Made by a program: the position numbers and the translations under genes | Shown: positions 1 to 6,539 of the stretch, one piece after another | Numbering within the stretch: the stretch's first letter is position 1 | Layout of the letters: each line of letters starts with the position of its first letter | Assembly (NCBI GenBank): GCA_036939975.1 | Contig: JALLPB010003107.1 | Coordinates: 1 to 10,246, forward strand | Direction of reading: 5' to 3' | From: Cyclostephanos tholiformis | Lineage: Eukaryota; Bacillariophyta; Thalassiosirophyceae; Thalassiosirales; Thalassiosiraceae | DNA length: 10,246 bases | Notes under the pieces: generated by a model | What the model was told of the DNA's origin: nothing | Database searches by the model: none | What the model saw: only the letters and a program-made list of their open reading frames with translations

Positions 1-286
1 CTGTCACATCCTAGAACATTAGGTGGTTCTTAAACCCCGACGGCTACGGTAGGTAGGCTTGGTTTTTTTTAGGGGGGAAGATTTTTAGCCCCCTATCACG
101 CCACAAACATTCTTCTCACTTGCTTCGGATGATTGAGAGGAGATGATAGGCAGGTAGGTGTCAACTTCTTCCTTTCGTGGCACACACCCTCCTCCCCCTA
201 CTACCATACCATACCATACTCTCCTTGTCTCCTCACATCACTTTTTTACATCACACAAAATAATACTCACCAAGGTGTGTTGTACC
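1..286 (+). promoter_or_regulatory. Upstream region / 5' UTR of the thylakoid-lumen protein gene
   Basis: No coding frame could be supported here. An open frame in phase with the downstream gene reaches back to 158, but only through a GTG, so it is taken as untranslated leader. The stretch holds a T8 run followed by a G-run/C-run inverted repeat (70-95), a pyrimidine-rich segment and three tandem copies of ACCAT at 203-217. Promoter and leader are inferred from position; no TATA box or initiator stands out. Confidence 0.5.
70..95. repeat. Inverted repeat TAGGGGGG ... CCCCCTA
   Basis: TAGGGGGG at 70-77 and CCCCCTA at 89-95 form a 7-bp perfect inverted repeat with an 11-12 nt spacer, about 190 bp upstream of the ATG at 287. 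A very similar pair occurs at 2303-2330 in the PSTK/eIF4E promoter. It may be a paired protein-binding site or a hairpin; the function is unknown. Confidence 0.55.
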
Positions 287-1045
287 ATGAAGATCTTCGG
301 AATACTACCAACTGCACTTTTTGCAGCGACGGCATCATCGCCTGCTTCGGCATTCTGTCCGACTCGTCAAATCGCCAGTTTTGGTCAATCGACGTCACAA
401 TTGAGGGGAGAGGCGCAAACACGCGGGGACTTCATTTCTACTGCTGCCGTCGCCATCGTCAGCACTTCGATCGTCATCCCGCTTCGGCCGGCCTACGCTA
501 GAGGTCGCGCGACTCTCGAGTATGCCTACGATCGCTATACTCCTCGTATCGTCGAAGGAGGGAAATTTTACAAGGGTCAGCTGTACGGGGCTATTTCCAA
601 GGGTGATTGGAAATCCATCGAGTCTGCCACAGCGGAACCACCTGCGAAATCCAAGGCAGATCGATCATTGCCCGACGGAGGCGCCGCGAAACGAGCAGCC
701 CTGGCTGGTGGCTTCAGCGACAGCCGAGTACTTGCTGCGATGGACTTGTTTGCGGCTACATTTTCCGAGTCCAGTATCTCGCCCAAAACGAAAGCGATGA
801 AGGCGGAAGTCGAAAAGCTAAGAGAAGTCGTACAAGGGTTGAATAAGGCGGCGCGTATTGCACTAGGGGAGGAGAAAAGTGGTGGCGGTGGTTTGTTCGG
901 TATTGGTGCAAAGGTGACTAGTAAAGAAGAACTGGCAAAAACGGTGAAAGATTTGTATTTGAAAGGCGGTAATGCGTTCAATCAGTATATCTTCATTGCA
1001 AACGACGGGTTACCTGTCCAGCTAGCAAAGCTTCCTTTTCTCTAA
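287..1045 (+). CDS. Thylakoid-lumen protein, probable extrinsic photosystem II subunit (Psb31-like)
   Basis: A 252-residue precursor with a tripartite address. Residues 1-22 are a signal peptide ending at A-S-A|F (20-23), the motif used for import into secondary red plastids. A short basic/hydroxylated transit stretch follows. A second hydrophobic segment (about 49-66) ends in AYA (69-71), a thylakoidal processing site, so the mature chain would start near R72 (about 181 residues). The mature part is helical and charged, with an A-x-A-G-G-F-S-D segment, a Gly-rich loop near 200 and a C-terminus ending K-L-P-F-L. From general memory this resembles diatom PSII extrinsic protein Psb31, a PsbQ-like four-helix bundle; that identity is an inference. 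There is no CxxCH, so it is not PsbV. The start is the first in-frame ATG (ACC ahead of it); the upstream frame opens only with GTG. Lumen targeting is much surer than the exact subunit name. Confidence 0.8.
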   Translation: MKIFGILPTALFAATASSPASAFCPTRQIASFGQSTSQLRGEAQTRGDFISTAAVAIVSTSIVIPLRPAYARGRATLEYAYDRYTPRIVEGGKFYKGQLYGAISKGDWKSIESATAEPPAKSKADRSLPDGGAAKRAALAGGFSDSRVLAAMDLFAATFSESSISPKTKAMKAEVEKLREVVQGLNKAARIALGEEKSGGGGLFGIGAKVTSKEELAKTVKDLYLKGGNAFNQYIFIANDGLPVQLAKLPFL

Positions 1046-1054
1046 CACACTGCA

Positions 1055-1060
1055 AATAAA
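1055..1060 (+). promoter_or_regulatory. Possible AATAAA polyadenylation signal
   Basis: AATAAA lies 9 bp after the TAA stop of the lumen-protein gene, in the 68-bp gap separating it from the convergent PSTK gene. It matches the general eukaryotic poly(A) hexamer, but use of this signal in diatoms is not assured and the distance from the stop is short. Confidence 0.35.
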
Positions 1061-1113
1061 ATATTTGACGATTCTTGGCTAATTTACCTATTACACGACC
1101 ATTTGTGTTGTCA

Positions 1114-2223
1114 TCATGTTCCGGTTGGGATCGAGTGCGTCACCTCTTGGTACGCCTCTTTGATAGATAGAACAAGAGCATTGTCCAAATAAAGCCAGTC
1201 ACTGTTGAACTCTGTACCGAGCATGGAGCATGCAAAATGCTGTACAATGCAGTCATGTTCCATTTTAACCACATCATTATCCTGCCGTATCATCTCCAAT
1301 ATCGACCGTCGTAATACATTTGCTTCCCTGCTCCTTTTCTTGTCAACACGCCCCACCGCTCCAACCAACTTCCTTAGCAGTTGATCGATTCGCTGTATTT
1401 CACATTTGAGAGTTTCTTCCCTTTGTAGTATTCGCTGATGTTGAAGCTGAGCAATTTGGTCTTCGGACAATTCATTCTTTGGAAGGATTGGCGATTCAAG
1501 TGACGAAAGGAGACATGGATATATTTCATTACTGAGTTTATGCCCTGTCATATTCATATCAAAAGTGTCATCCGCATTTTCGATCGATACATGAAAATGC
1601 TCAAATGAAGCAGCTGGTTTCGTTTCTTCCGGCGGTTCTATTATCGATGCCATTCGGTTTATAACGTCTTGGGGTACACGATCGTTACCACTACGCATAT
1701 TGTTTCGTTGGAGACATAATTCGAGCGGGGTTGTGAAATACACGACAGAAAATCCAATCTTTGCTTGAGGAATAATTTTGACGATATCTTGACATGATCG
1801 GTAGATATCTCGTCTCATTGAACGCAGGTGAAAGTTGTCGTCTAATAATATTAATAAGGTAGATGCATTTCCACCACCTGTAAAATGAGTAACTAGTGTA
1901 TCCTTGAGAATTTCTATCGCCGTAACTCGACCTTTTCTCCATGCAGCGAGTTCATTCGAATCAAACGATGTACGATCTGGGTCCAAACTGGTATCTTCAT
2001 CGCCATCATTGTTGCTATTTTGTTCGCCTAATTCTTGCTGGGCAATAGCATCGTAGTCGATGATGACGATCTCACCAAATAATGGTTCGACATATTCATT
2101 ATTGTTATTATGATTCTTGAGTAGACCTCGCAATGTTCTAGCAACTGTCGATTTGCCGCACCCTGGAAGTCCAACCATGCAGCAGACCGACGCTGCTGTT
2201 TTGGGTGTCAACTGATTTGCCAT
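1114..2223 (-). CDS. PSTK: L-seryl-tRNA(Sec) kinase (O-phosphoseryl-tRNA kinase)
   Basis: A 369-residue P-loop kinase that phosphorylates Ser-tRNA(Sec), the step before SepSecS converts it to Sec-tRNA(Sec). Walker A is GLPGCGKST at 18-26. An acidic strand I-I-D-Y-D lies at 54-58. LDDNF (127-131) followed by R-S-M-R-R-D-I-Y (134-141) is the family hallmark and closely resembles animal PSTK, as does P-L-E-x-C-L-Q-R-N near 166-174. The C-terminal third is helical and less conserved. Residues 36-90 hold Asn/Asp-rich inserts. The start is the ATG at 2223; five more codons are open upstream but begin with GTG. The gene converges on the lumen-protein gene and diverges from eIF4E. Its presence implies a selenoprotein-making nuclear genome. 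The main alternative, a KTI12-like kinase, fits less well because LDDNF/SMR and PLExCLQRN are PSTK-specific. Confidence 0.87.
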   Translation of the reverse strand: MANQLTPKTAASVCCMVGLPGCGKSTVARTLRGLLKNHNNNNEYVEPLFGEIVIIDYDAIAQQELGEQNSNNDGDEDTSLDPDRTSFDSNELAAWRKGRVTAIEILKDTLVTHFTGGGNASTLLILLDDNFHLRSMRRDIYRSCQDIVKIIPQAKIGFSVVYFTTPLELCLQRNNMRSGNDRVPQDVINRMASIIEPPEETKPAASFEHFHVSIENADDTFDMNMTGHKLSNEIYPCLLSSLESPILPKNELSEDQIAQLQHQRILQREETLKCEIQRIDQLLRKLVGAVGRVDKKRSREANVLRRSILEMIRQDNDVVKMEHDCIVQHFACSMLGTEFNSDWLYLDNALVLSIKEAYQEVTHSIPTGT

Positions 2224-2424
2224 CCCCTTATTGATCACTCGAACTCAGGTATGAATTTCCTGTGTGTTCTCGGTAATAATTTTATTCTCCTCTTTTGTTT
2301 GGTAGGGGGGGCGTTCTGTCCGCCCCCCTATGTTCTTTCCCTCATAATTTTTTTTTGCCCTCCACCCTGCATCCTGCATGCCTCCTCGAAGCCACCCTTT
2401 TCATAGCAAAACCGCTGCACGACG
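2224..2424. promoter_or_regulatory. Shared divergent promoter of PSTK and eIF4E
   Basis: 201 bp separate the two start codons, so both promoters and both leaders must fit here. The region contains T- and C-rich tracts and the G7/C6 inverted repeat at 2303-2330. No TATA box is obvious. Co-regulation of two translation-related genes is possible but is only inferred from the arrangement. Confidence 0.6.
2303..2330. repeat. G-run/C-run inverted repeat in the divergent promoter
   Basis: TA-G7-CG at 2303-2313 faces CG-C6-TA at 2321-2330 across a 7-nt spacer; apart from one extra G the arms are complementary. It lies about 95 bp upstream of the eIF4E ATG. It resembles the pair at 70-95, and could be a very stable hairpin if transcribed. 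Confidence 0.6.
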
Positions 2425-3003
2425 ATGACCGTCGCCGCATCGACTACCCCTTTGCACAACCGCTGGACGTTGTGGTATGATAATCCTCGCCTCGCCCCAC
2501 CTGGCACCGATTGGCATGACCAGCTAATAAATCTCGGGACATTTCAGACCGCGGAGGAATTCTGGTCCATCTTCAACAACATCAAGCCATCGGGCGATCT
2601 TGCGTTGAATAGCAATTACCACCTTTTCAAAGAAGGCGTGGAGCCGATGTGGGAGGACCCCGCGAATAAGGAGGGAGGAAAGTTCGTTCTTACCATTCCT
2701 AAAAAAGACTCCAAGGGTGGCAAGTGTGATGAATGGTGGCTCTTCACAGTACTTGCCGTGATTGGCGAGACGATGGATGCCTCGGGGAACGAAATTTGTG
2801 GATGTGTCGTATCCATTCGAAAGGGGCAGGACAGAATTGCATTATGGTTGAAAAGCTGTGATAGGAAAGCATGCACGGAGGTTGGAGCAAGGTGGAAAAA
2901 ATGTTTGGAGGTTTCGAATAAAACATCCTTGCAATATCAAGCTCATCAAGATGCCGCTGCCAGCGGGAGATCATTTAAGAATGAGGCGAAGTTTGCGGTA
3001 TAA
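2425..3003 (+). CDS. EIF4E: Eukaryotic translation initiation factor 4E (mRNA cap-binding protein)
   Basis: A 192-residue eIF4E that binds the m7G cap and hands mRNA to eIF4G. Core signatures are in order: WTLWY at 14-18, W30 (cap-stacking, equivalent to human W56), EEFW at 44-47 (the dorsal eIF4G-binding Trp), P-M-W-E-D at 74-78 holding the second stacking Trp W76 and guanine-binding E77, R132 in V-S-I-R-K (phosphate contact), and A-L-W at 139-141 (W141, equivalent to human W166). Trp at both positions equivalent to human W43 and W56 places it with class I eIF4E. It ends K-F-A-V, like the F-V-V end of animal eIF4E. It is shorter than human eIF4E mainly because it lacks the long disordered N-terminus: only 13 residues precede WTLWY. 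The ATG at 2425 is the natural start. All cap-pocket residues that can be checked are present, so it should be functional. Confidence 0.95.
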   Translation: MTVAASTTPLHNRWTLWYDNPRLAPPGTDWHDQLINLGTFQTAEEFWSIFNNIKPSGDLALNSNYHLFKEGVEPMWEDPANKEGGKFVLTIPKKDSKGGKCDEWWLFTVLAVIGETMDASGNEICGCVVSIRKGQDRIALWLKSCDRKACTEVGARWKKCLEVSNKTSLQYQAHQDAAASGRSFKNEAKFAV

Positions 3004-3103
3004 CAAATGAACTAATTATTTTTCGTTATATTTGTAAACCTTATTGATAGCGCAACAATCCATTAAGTGCGGTTATTGCGAGGCGATTTACCCGACGACG
3101 TTG

Positions 3104-3318
3104 ATGCTCTGGCAAGATCCATGGTCACACGTTTGTGGAGACTGGAATGATAGGGATGCGCGTCGGCCTCGCTCAGAGAAAAGTCGGTGAATCAGACGTG
3201 CCATGATGTGAGGGCATCGTTAATGATGTTCTTTGGTATGGCGATGGCCTTCGGTGTAGCGACAATAGCACTGAAAATTGCATGCGGTGATGATCCCGTG
3301 GTGGATATTCAAATTTAA
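3104..3318 (+). other. Possible small, frame-disrupted gene or exon pair (unrecognised)
   Basis: Two short open stretches overlap in different frames. The first is open from 3038, with an ATG at 3104, to a TGA at 3188; it reads as a W/C-rich segment with C-G-Y-C and W-Q-D-P-W. The second is open from 3154, with ATGs at 3223 and 3226, to a TAA at 3316; from 3223 it encodes 31 residues with a hydrophobic, membrane-like core F-G-M-A-M-A-F-G-V-A-T-I-A. A single-base shift between 3154 and 3187 would join them into roughly 70 residues, the size of small mitochondrial inner-membrane subunits. I do not recognise the product. The minus strand here also has a 38-codon frame (3088-3204), so chance is a real alternative. 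Confidence 0.2.
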
Positions 3319-3547
3319 TCGAATATTGATATGCTCACTCGACGATGAAATCCCACGTCTACCCAAGGAGTGTGCAAAGACTATGGAGTGCTCCAGGTGG
3401 GCTGGTTGGTCGGAAACGATGGTTCATCAAAAGCTATAGAAGAAAAACTTAGGAGAGCAAGACTGAACTAGGTATACTAGTAGTTAGCTATCGCTCTGTA
3501 GAGTCGTCATAGCGGTGGGATTTGGTACCACGTCTAAATTCCAAGAA

Positions 3548-3567
3548 AGCTTAGCTTAGCTTAGCTT
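3548..3567. repeat. AGCTT pentanucleotide microsatellite (4 copies)
   Basis: Four perfect tandem AGCTT units lie in the intergenic region, about 80 bp past the stop of the CER1-like gene (minus sense). Such repeats can vary in copy number. No function is indicated. Confidence 0.85.
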
Positions 3568-3595
3568 ACTAGATAGATAATTTTACAATGTGTTC

Positions 3596-3620
3596 TGTGC
3601 CCAATCGTAGCAAGGGCACA
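3596..3620 (-). other. Hairpin just downstream of the CER1-like gene
   Basis: TGTGCCC at 3596-3602 and GGGCACA at 3614-3620 form a perfect 7-bp inverted repeat with an 11-nt loop. In the minus sense it begins about 23 nt after the stop of the CER1-like gene, hence probably in its 3' UTR. It has no T-run like a bacterial terminator; a role in 3' processing is only possible. Confidence 0.35.
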
Positions 3621-3643
3621 TGTCATAGCTTTTCCCACGTCAT

Positions 3644-5728
3644 TCAGACCTTGAGAGGCTTATTTGTCAGGCCAAGCTCTAACCCACGCTTCCACATGGT
3701 CATCATATCTTTCACACAAATTTCTCCCACCTCATCGGTGTCTCTCCCATATAAGGTGTTAATGATGCAGCCGGCATGACATGGGTAGATCTGATGTTGC
3801 TGCAACCCAAAACCAATATCATAGTGCCCCTTTAGGAAGTTGGAGGTATTTGGGGATGTTTCCAAAACAGCAATCTGGTGATGTTCAATATTCATGAATC
3901 CAGACAAGTCAATTGGGACGTATGGCACGGTGTAATCGAGGATCAACCTGCACTTATAGGGCGTCATCTCTGACTTCTTCGAGGATGCTCCACGCGCCGG
4001 GGCTAATGCCTTCGCATACTTTCTGAGGGACAGCTGCTTTCCAAGCACAACCACCTTGTGATTCAACAGATCTGCCAGATCCGATGTGTAAGTGACGTTG
4101 GGATGGTCCAACGTGTGTGATAAGGAGTATATCTTGATCTTCAGGTTGGGAAAAGAGGCGAGTAACTTCGCGCACACAGCGTTGCCAATTTTTCCATTGG
4201 CACCAACAAAGAAAATGGATTCTATTCTGTCGAATCCAGGTAAGTCAATTAGCTGGTGGTAGACAGAGGCAGCGGTCATTGTATCCCCAGTCCACACATT
4301 GATGCCTTTATCCTTGAGGTAGGGGTCGGCCTTGACCATATCAGAGATGAGCTGCCCGCCATCATTAAGTTGCTTCATTTTGTTCAGGTTTCCGAGTCCG
4401 AAACACCGAGTGCCGTGCGCCTTGTATTGAGTCTTGATAAGCTGGACAATATCTCTGTTCACCAGTGGGTAGCGCGTGGGATCTACGTAATCAATGGGTG
4501 TACGGCAAATACAAATCACACGACCAATAAGCTTCTCGTTGATCATGTATCTTGAACATGTGTATGCAGACATGACCATGCGGCAGAAGGCACCAACCAA
4601 GTTGCAGAGGAGGAATTCCACTTCATATGGAAGGTAGTTAAACGTGCGGAAGGGGCCGTATGCGGCATAGACATTCCACTCAGGACAAGTCAAGAAATGC
4701 GCAAGGCCAGCATTGTGCCCTATGAAGACGAAGTCTTGCTGCTTGGCTGGGAGGAGGTTGTCCGTATCCGTCTTTTGGTACGCCCTCCAGGTTCCAAACA
4801 TATGATCCCAAATGGGCATGAAAAGGGCATAGTTGGCGCGGAAGAAGGCGTGATGGCCGAGGTGGAATTCGGGCGTGTAGAACAAATACTGGAATGGAGA
4901 GTACTTAGACGTGAAGATGGGGTGACGGTATTTGATATTCATGTGACCATACGCATTGATTAGGTCGAACAGCACAAGGTACGCTCCGATGACAGTCCAG
5001 TGCATTTCCCCAAATAGGAGGAATGGTGCGAAAAATGCCGGACCGAACACGGCAACATACACGAAGTGCTCGTGAAAGTTTTGAACCAAGCTCGTGCTCG
5101 GTAACGTACTGATGGAAAGATGATGGAATCCGTGCATCGCCTTCATGTTCTCGGGAAGGTGCAACCATCGATGCGCCGCGTAGTAAAGAGGCTCGACCAA
5201 CAGGATGTGCGCGAAAAGTGTTCGGATCGCGCTCGAGCCAATCACGCTAGCGTCTGAAAAGAACATGGCAGGGAATAACCACTGTAGTGGAATTTGCGCG
5301 TACATGTGCAACAAAGTCCCGACGAGGTAATCGTCGCCCTCGCGCTCGAGTTGCTTCTGTGGGAGCTTATTGAGGTAGTTGTCCTTGTCGAAGAAATGGT
5401 AATGCAACGTCAGAGTTAGTCGCGTGGATACGATCCTTGCGATTCCAATTGCGTAAATGGCGTAGATGGGCGTGCCCAGGAGCTGACATATAATAGCAGG
5501 CCCGAGGAACCAAAGCAGATCACGGTCGGTGTTGCGGACGTAGTCAGAATGGGTAGACGTCACGGCCTTGATGTGTTTCGTCTCTTCCTTCGACGGGCGA
5601 GTATTGTTGTTGTAAGCGTTGTTCGCAATGATGGCCGAGGAGGAGGACGATGCGTCTCCGACCGAGGTGACCACGGTCGTCAGCTTGGACGAGGAGGCAC
5701 TTGCCTTCTTGCTGGTTGGCATACACAT
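3644..5728 (-). CDS. CER1: CER1/CER3-like very-long-chain alkane/wax biosynthesis protein
   Basis: A 694-residue membrane protein of the plant CER1/CER3 (WAX2) type. After a Ser/Asn-rich hydrophilic N-terminus (1-65), hydrophobic segments at about 71-100, 133-180, 222-260 and 370-390 surround a fatty-acid-hydroxylase-superfamily core. All three di-iron histidine boxes are intact: H-R-W-L-H (186-190), H-G-F-H-H (199-203) and H-L-G-H-H (289-293). The C-terminal WAX2-like half (about 400-690) has a Rossmann-type G-A-N-G-K-I-G at 509-515, followed by N-A-V-C, and a closing H-A-G-C-I-I-N-T-L-Y-G-R segment (651-662). CER1 takes part in turning very-long-chain acyl groups to alkanes in the ER, together with CER3; the substrate here is unknown. 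The start is the ATG at 5728 (A at -3); another ATG two codons later is possible. The frame stays open to 5980 but has no upstream ATG, only a GTG. The family is clear; CER1-like versus CER3-like function is not settled. Confidence 0.87.
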   Translation of the reverse strand: MCMPTSKKASASSSKLTTVVTSVGDASSSSSAIIANNAYNNNTRPSKEETKHIKAVTSTHSDYVRNTDRDLLWFLGPAIICQLLGTPIYAIYAIGIARIVSTRLTLTLHYHFFDKDNYLNKLPQKQLEREGDDYLVGTLLHMYAQIPLQWLFPAMFFSDASVIGSSAIRTLFAHILLVEPLYYAAHRWLHLPENMKAMHGFHHLSISTLPSTSLVQNFHEHFVYVAVFGPAFFAPFLLFGEMHWTVIGAYLVLFDLINAYGHMNIKYRHPIFTSKYSPFQYLFYTPEFHLGHHAFFRANYALFMPIWDHMFGTWRAYQKTDTDNLLPAKQQDFVFIGHNAGLAHFLTCPEWNVYAAYGPFRTFNYLPYEVEFLLCNLVGAFCRMVMSAYTCSRYMINEKLIGRVICICRTPIDYVDPTRYPLVNRDIVQLIKTQYKAHGTRCFGLGNLNKMKQLNDGGQLISDMVKADPYLKDKGINVWTGDTMTAASVYHQLIDLPGFDRIESIFFVGANGKIGNAVCAKLLASFPNLKIKIYSLSHTLDHPNVTYTSDLADLLNHKVVVLGKQLSLRKYAKALAPARGASSKKSEMTPYKCRLILDYTVPYVPIDLSGFMNIEHHQIAVLETSPNTSNFLKGHYDIGFGLQQHQIYPCHAGCIINTLYGRDTDEVGEICVKDMMTMWKRGLELGLTNKPLKV

Positions 5729-5923
5729 AGTTAGGAGGAATTCGGATTCTATTGTTTCTAATTGCAAAGCTTTGCGCCTGTTTCGTTTATGACTGAGAAG
5801 TAAAATTATGACGAGTGCGATAGTGGAAACGGATGTGCACTCGTATGCGCGAGATTGAAGGAACAATGATCTGGCAAAGTCACATCGGTGGTGTTGTGCA
5901 TGTGCTGGAGCGCGCTGGTTTTC

Positions 5924-5936
5924 GAGAGAGAGAGAG
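5924..5936. repeat. GA/CT dinucleotide run in the CER1-like leader or promoter
   Basis: A perfect alternating GA tract (CT on the gene's sense strand), about 200 bp upstream of the CER1-like ATG. Such pyrimidine tracts are common in eukaryotic core promoters and leaders; the role here is inferred only from position. Confidence 0.7.
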
Positions 5937-6022
5937 CAAGTAGGTATGTACGAAGAAGCATGGTCTAAAGTCAAAAACACGTCACCTCAGGACTCGGACA
6001 GCTCTGAACTCGTGACTCAAAA

Positions 6023-6038
6023 CCGCCATAAATGGCGG
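6023..6038. promoter_or_regulatory. Palindrome CCGCCATAAATGGCGG upstream of the CER1-like gene
   Basis: Two perfect 7-bp arms, CCGCCAT and ATGGCGG, flank AA. The centre, CCATAAATGG, matches the CArG consensus CC(A/T)6GG bound by MADS-box factors. It lies about 300 bp upstream of the start codon at 5728. That it is a regulatory site is an inference from symmetry and position. Confidence 0.4.
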
Positions 6039-6165
6039 GATCTTTCAACATTTTTGTAGGAATTAATATCGGGACGTTTCAGGGATAAAAAGCCGCCAAG
6101 CCAAGGCATGCCGTGCGGCCCCGCTCATGCCCTACCATAGATACTACTACGGTCTTATTAACAAT

Positions 6166-6183
6166 TTGGTCTTTCGACCTGGC
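6166..6183 (+). repeat. Left terminal inverted repeat of the transposon
   Basis: TTGGTCTTTCGACCTGGC pairs with the reverse complement of 8829-8846, differing at two positions (G/A and T/G). The G/A difference falls in a CpG on this side. The palindrome ATGAATTCAT starts 4 bp further inside. Confidence 0.75.
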
Positions 6184-6186
6184 GGT

Positions 6187-6290
6187 ATGAATTCATGGTT
6201 TTGGTATGAATTCATGGTTTGTTCGATGGGGCCGATCTNTGAATTCATGGTTTTGGTATGAATTCATGGTTTGTTCGATGGGGCCGATCT
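6187..6290. repeat. 52-bp tandem duplication at the left end, with an N at the joint
   Basis: Two adjacent 52-bp copies (6187-6238 and 6239-6290) are identical at every resolved base; the second copy begins with the window's only N. Each copy contains two ATGAATTCAT palindromes (6187, 6206, 6239 with the N, and 6258), each followed by GG and T's, then a segment ending GGGGCCGATCT. They are probably transposase-binding subterminal repeats. The N may mark an assembly uncertainty, so the true copy number is open. Confidence 0.85.
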
Positions 6291-6539
6291 CGGCGAATAT
6301 TGCAGATAATCTAGTAAAAATTGATTATGGCATGTTGCCCATGATGTTGGGGAGTGGTACAACCGTGGCCAGCATTTGATTGCCATGGGTCGCTCGCCGG
6401 TATCATTTCGTGCATTGGTTATTGGGCTGATTGTGGTTGTTGTGTTCTGCCAAAAAAAAGTTTGCCCGCTCCTGGCCATCTCTACAGTAGGAACTCGTAG
6501 GTACCATACCAGAAAATCAGCAAACCCTCTCTTTTCACC

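Larger units (their letters stand above)
3004..3643. other. Intergenic region between convergent eIF4E and CER1-like genes
   Basis: A 640-bp region between two stop codons. It should include both 3' UTRs but is long for this compact window. It contains a weak small-ORF candidate (3104-3318), an AGCTT microsatellite (3548-3567) and a hairpin (3596-3620). No tRNA-like or rRNA sequence was found, and no transposon ends were recognised. Confidence 0.6.
5729..6165 (-). promoter_or_regulatory. Upstream region / 5' UTR of the CER1-like gene
   Basis: 437 bp between the ATG at 5728 and the left end of the transposon. It holds a 13-nt GA/CT dinucleotide run (5924-5936) and the palindromic CCGCCAT pair at 6023-6038. 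The in-frame 84 codons upstream of the ATG are open but lack an ATG, so they are treated as leader. The transposon lies about 440 bp upstream of the start codon, so it may have cut off or altered distal promoter DNA. Confidence 0.5.

Noticed and set aside
158..286. 43-codon extension of the lumen protein
   Set aside because: It starts at GTG, is low-complexity and pyrimidine-rich, and would put sequence in front of a clear signal peptide beginning at 287.
577..981. 134-codon minus-strand frame over the lumen-protein gene
   Set aside because: Antisense shadow of a gene with clear targeting signals; no recognisable features.
3088..3204. 38-codon minus-strand frame resembling a mitochondrial presequence
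   Set aside because: Too short, Arg/Ser-rich by composition, and ends without any continuation; overlaps the plus-strand small-ORF candidate.
5729..5980. 84-codon N-terminal extension of the CER1-like protein, including a hydrophobic segment
   Set aside because: The frame is open but has no ATG upstream of 5728, only a GTG. It includes a CT repeat and reads like a leader. A spliced upstream exon cannot be excluded.
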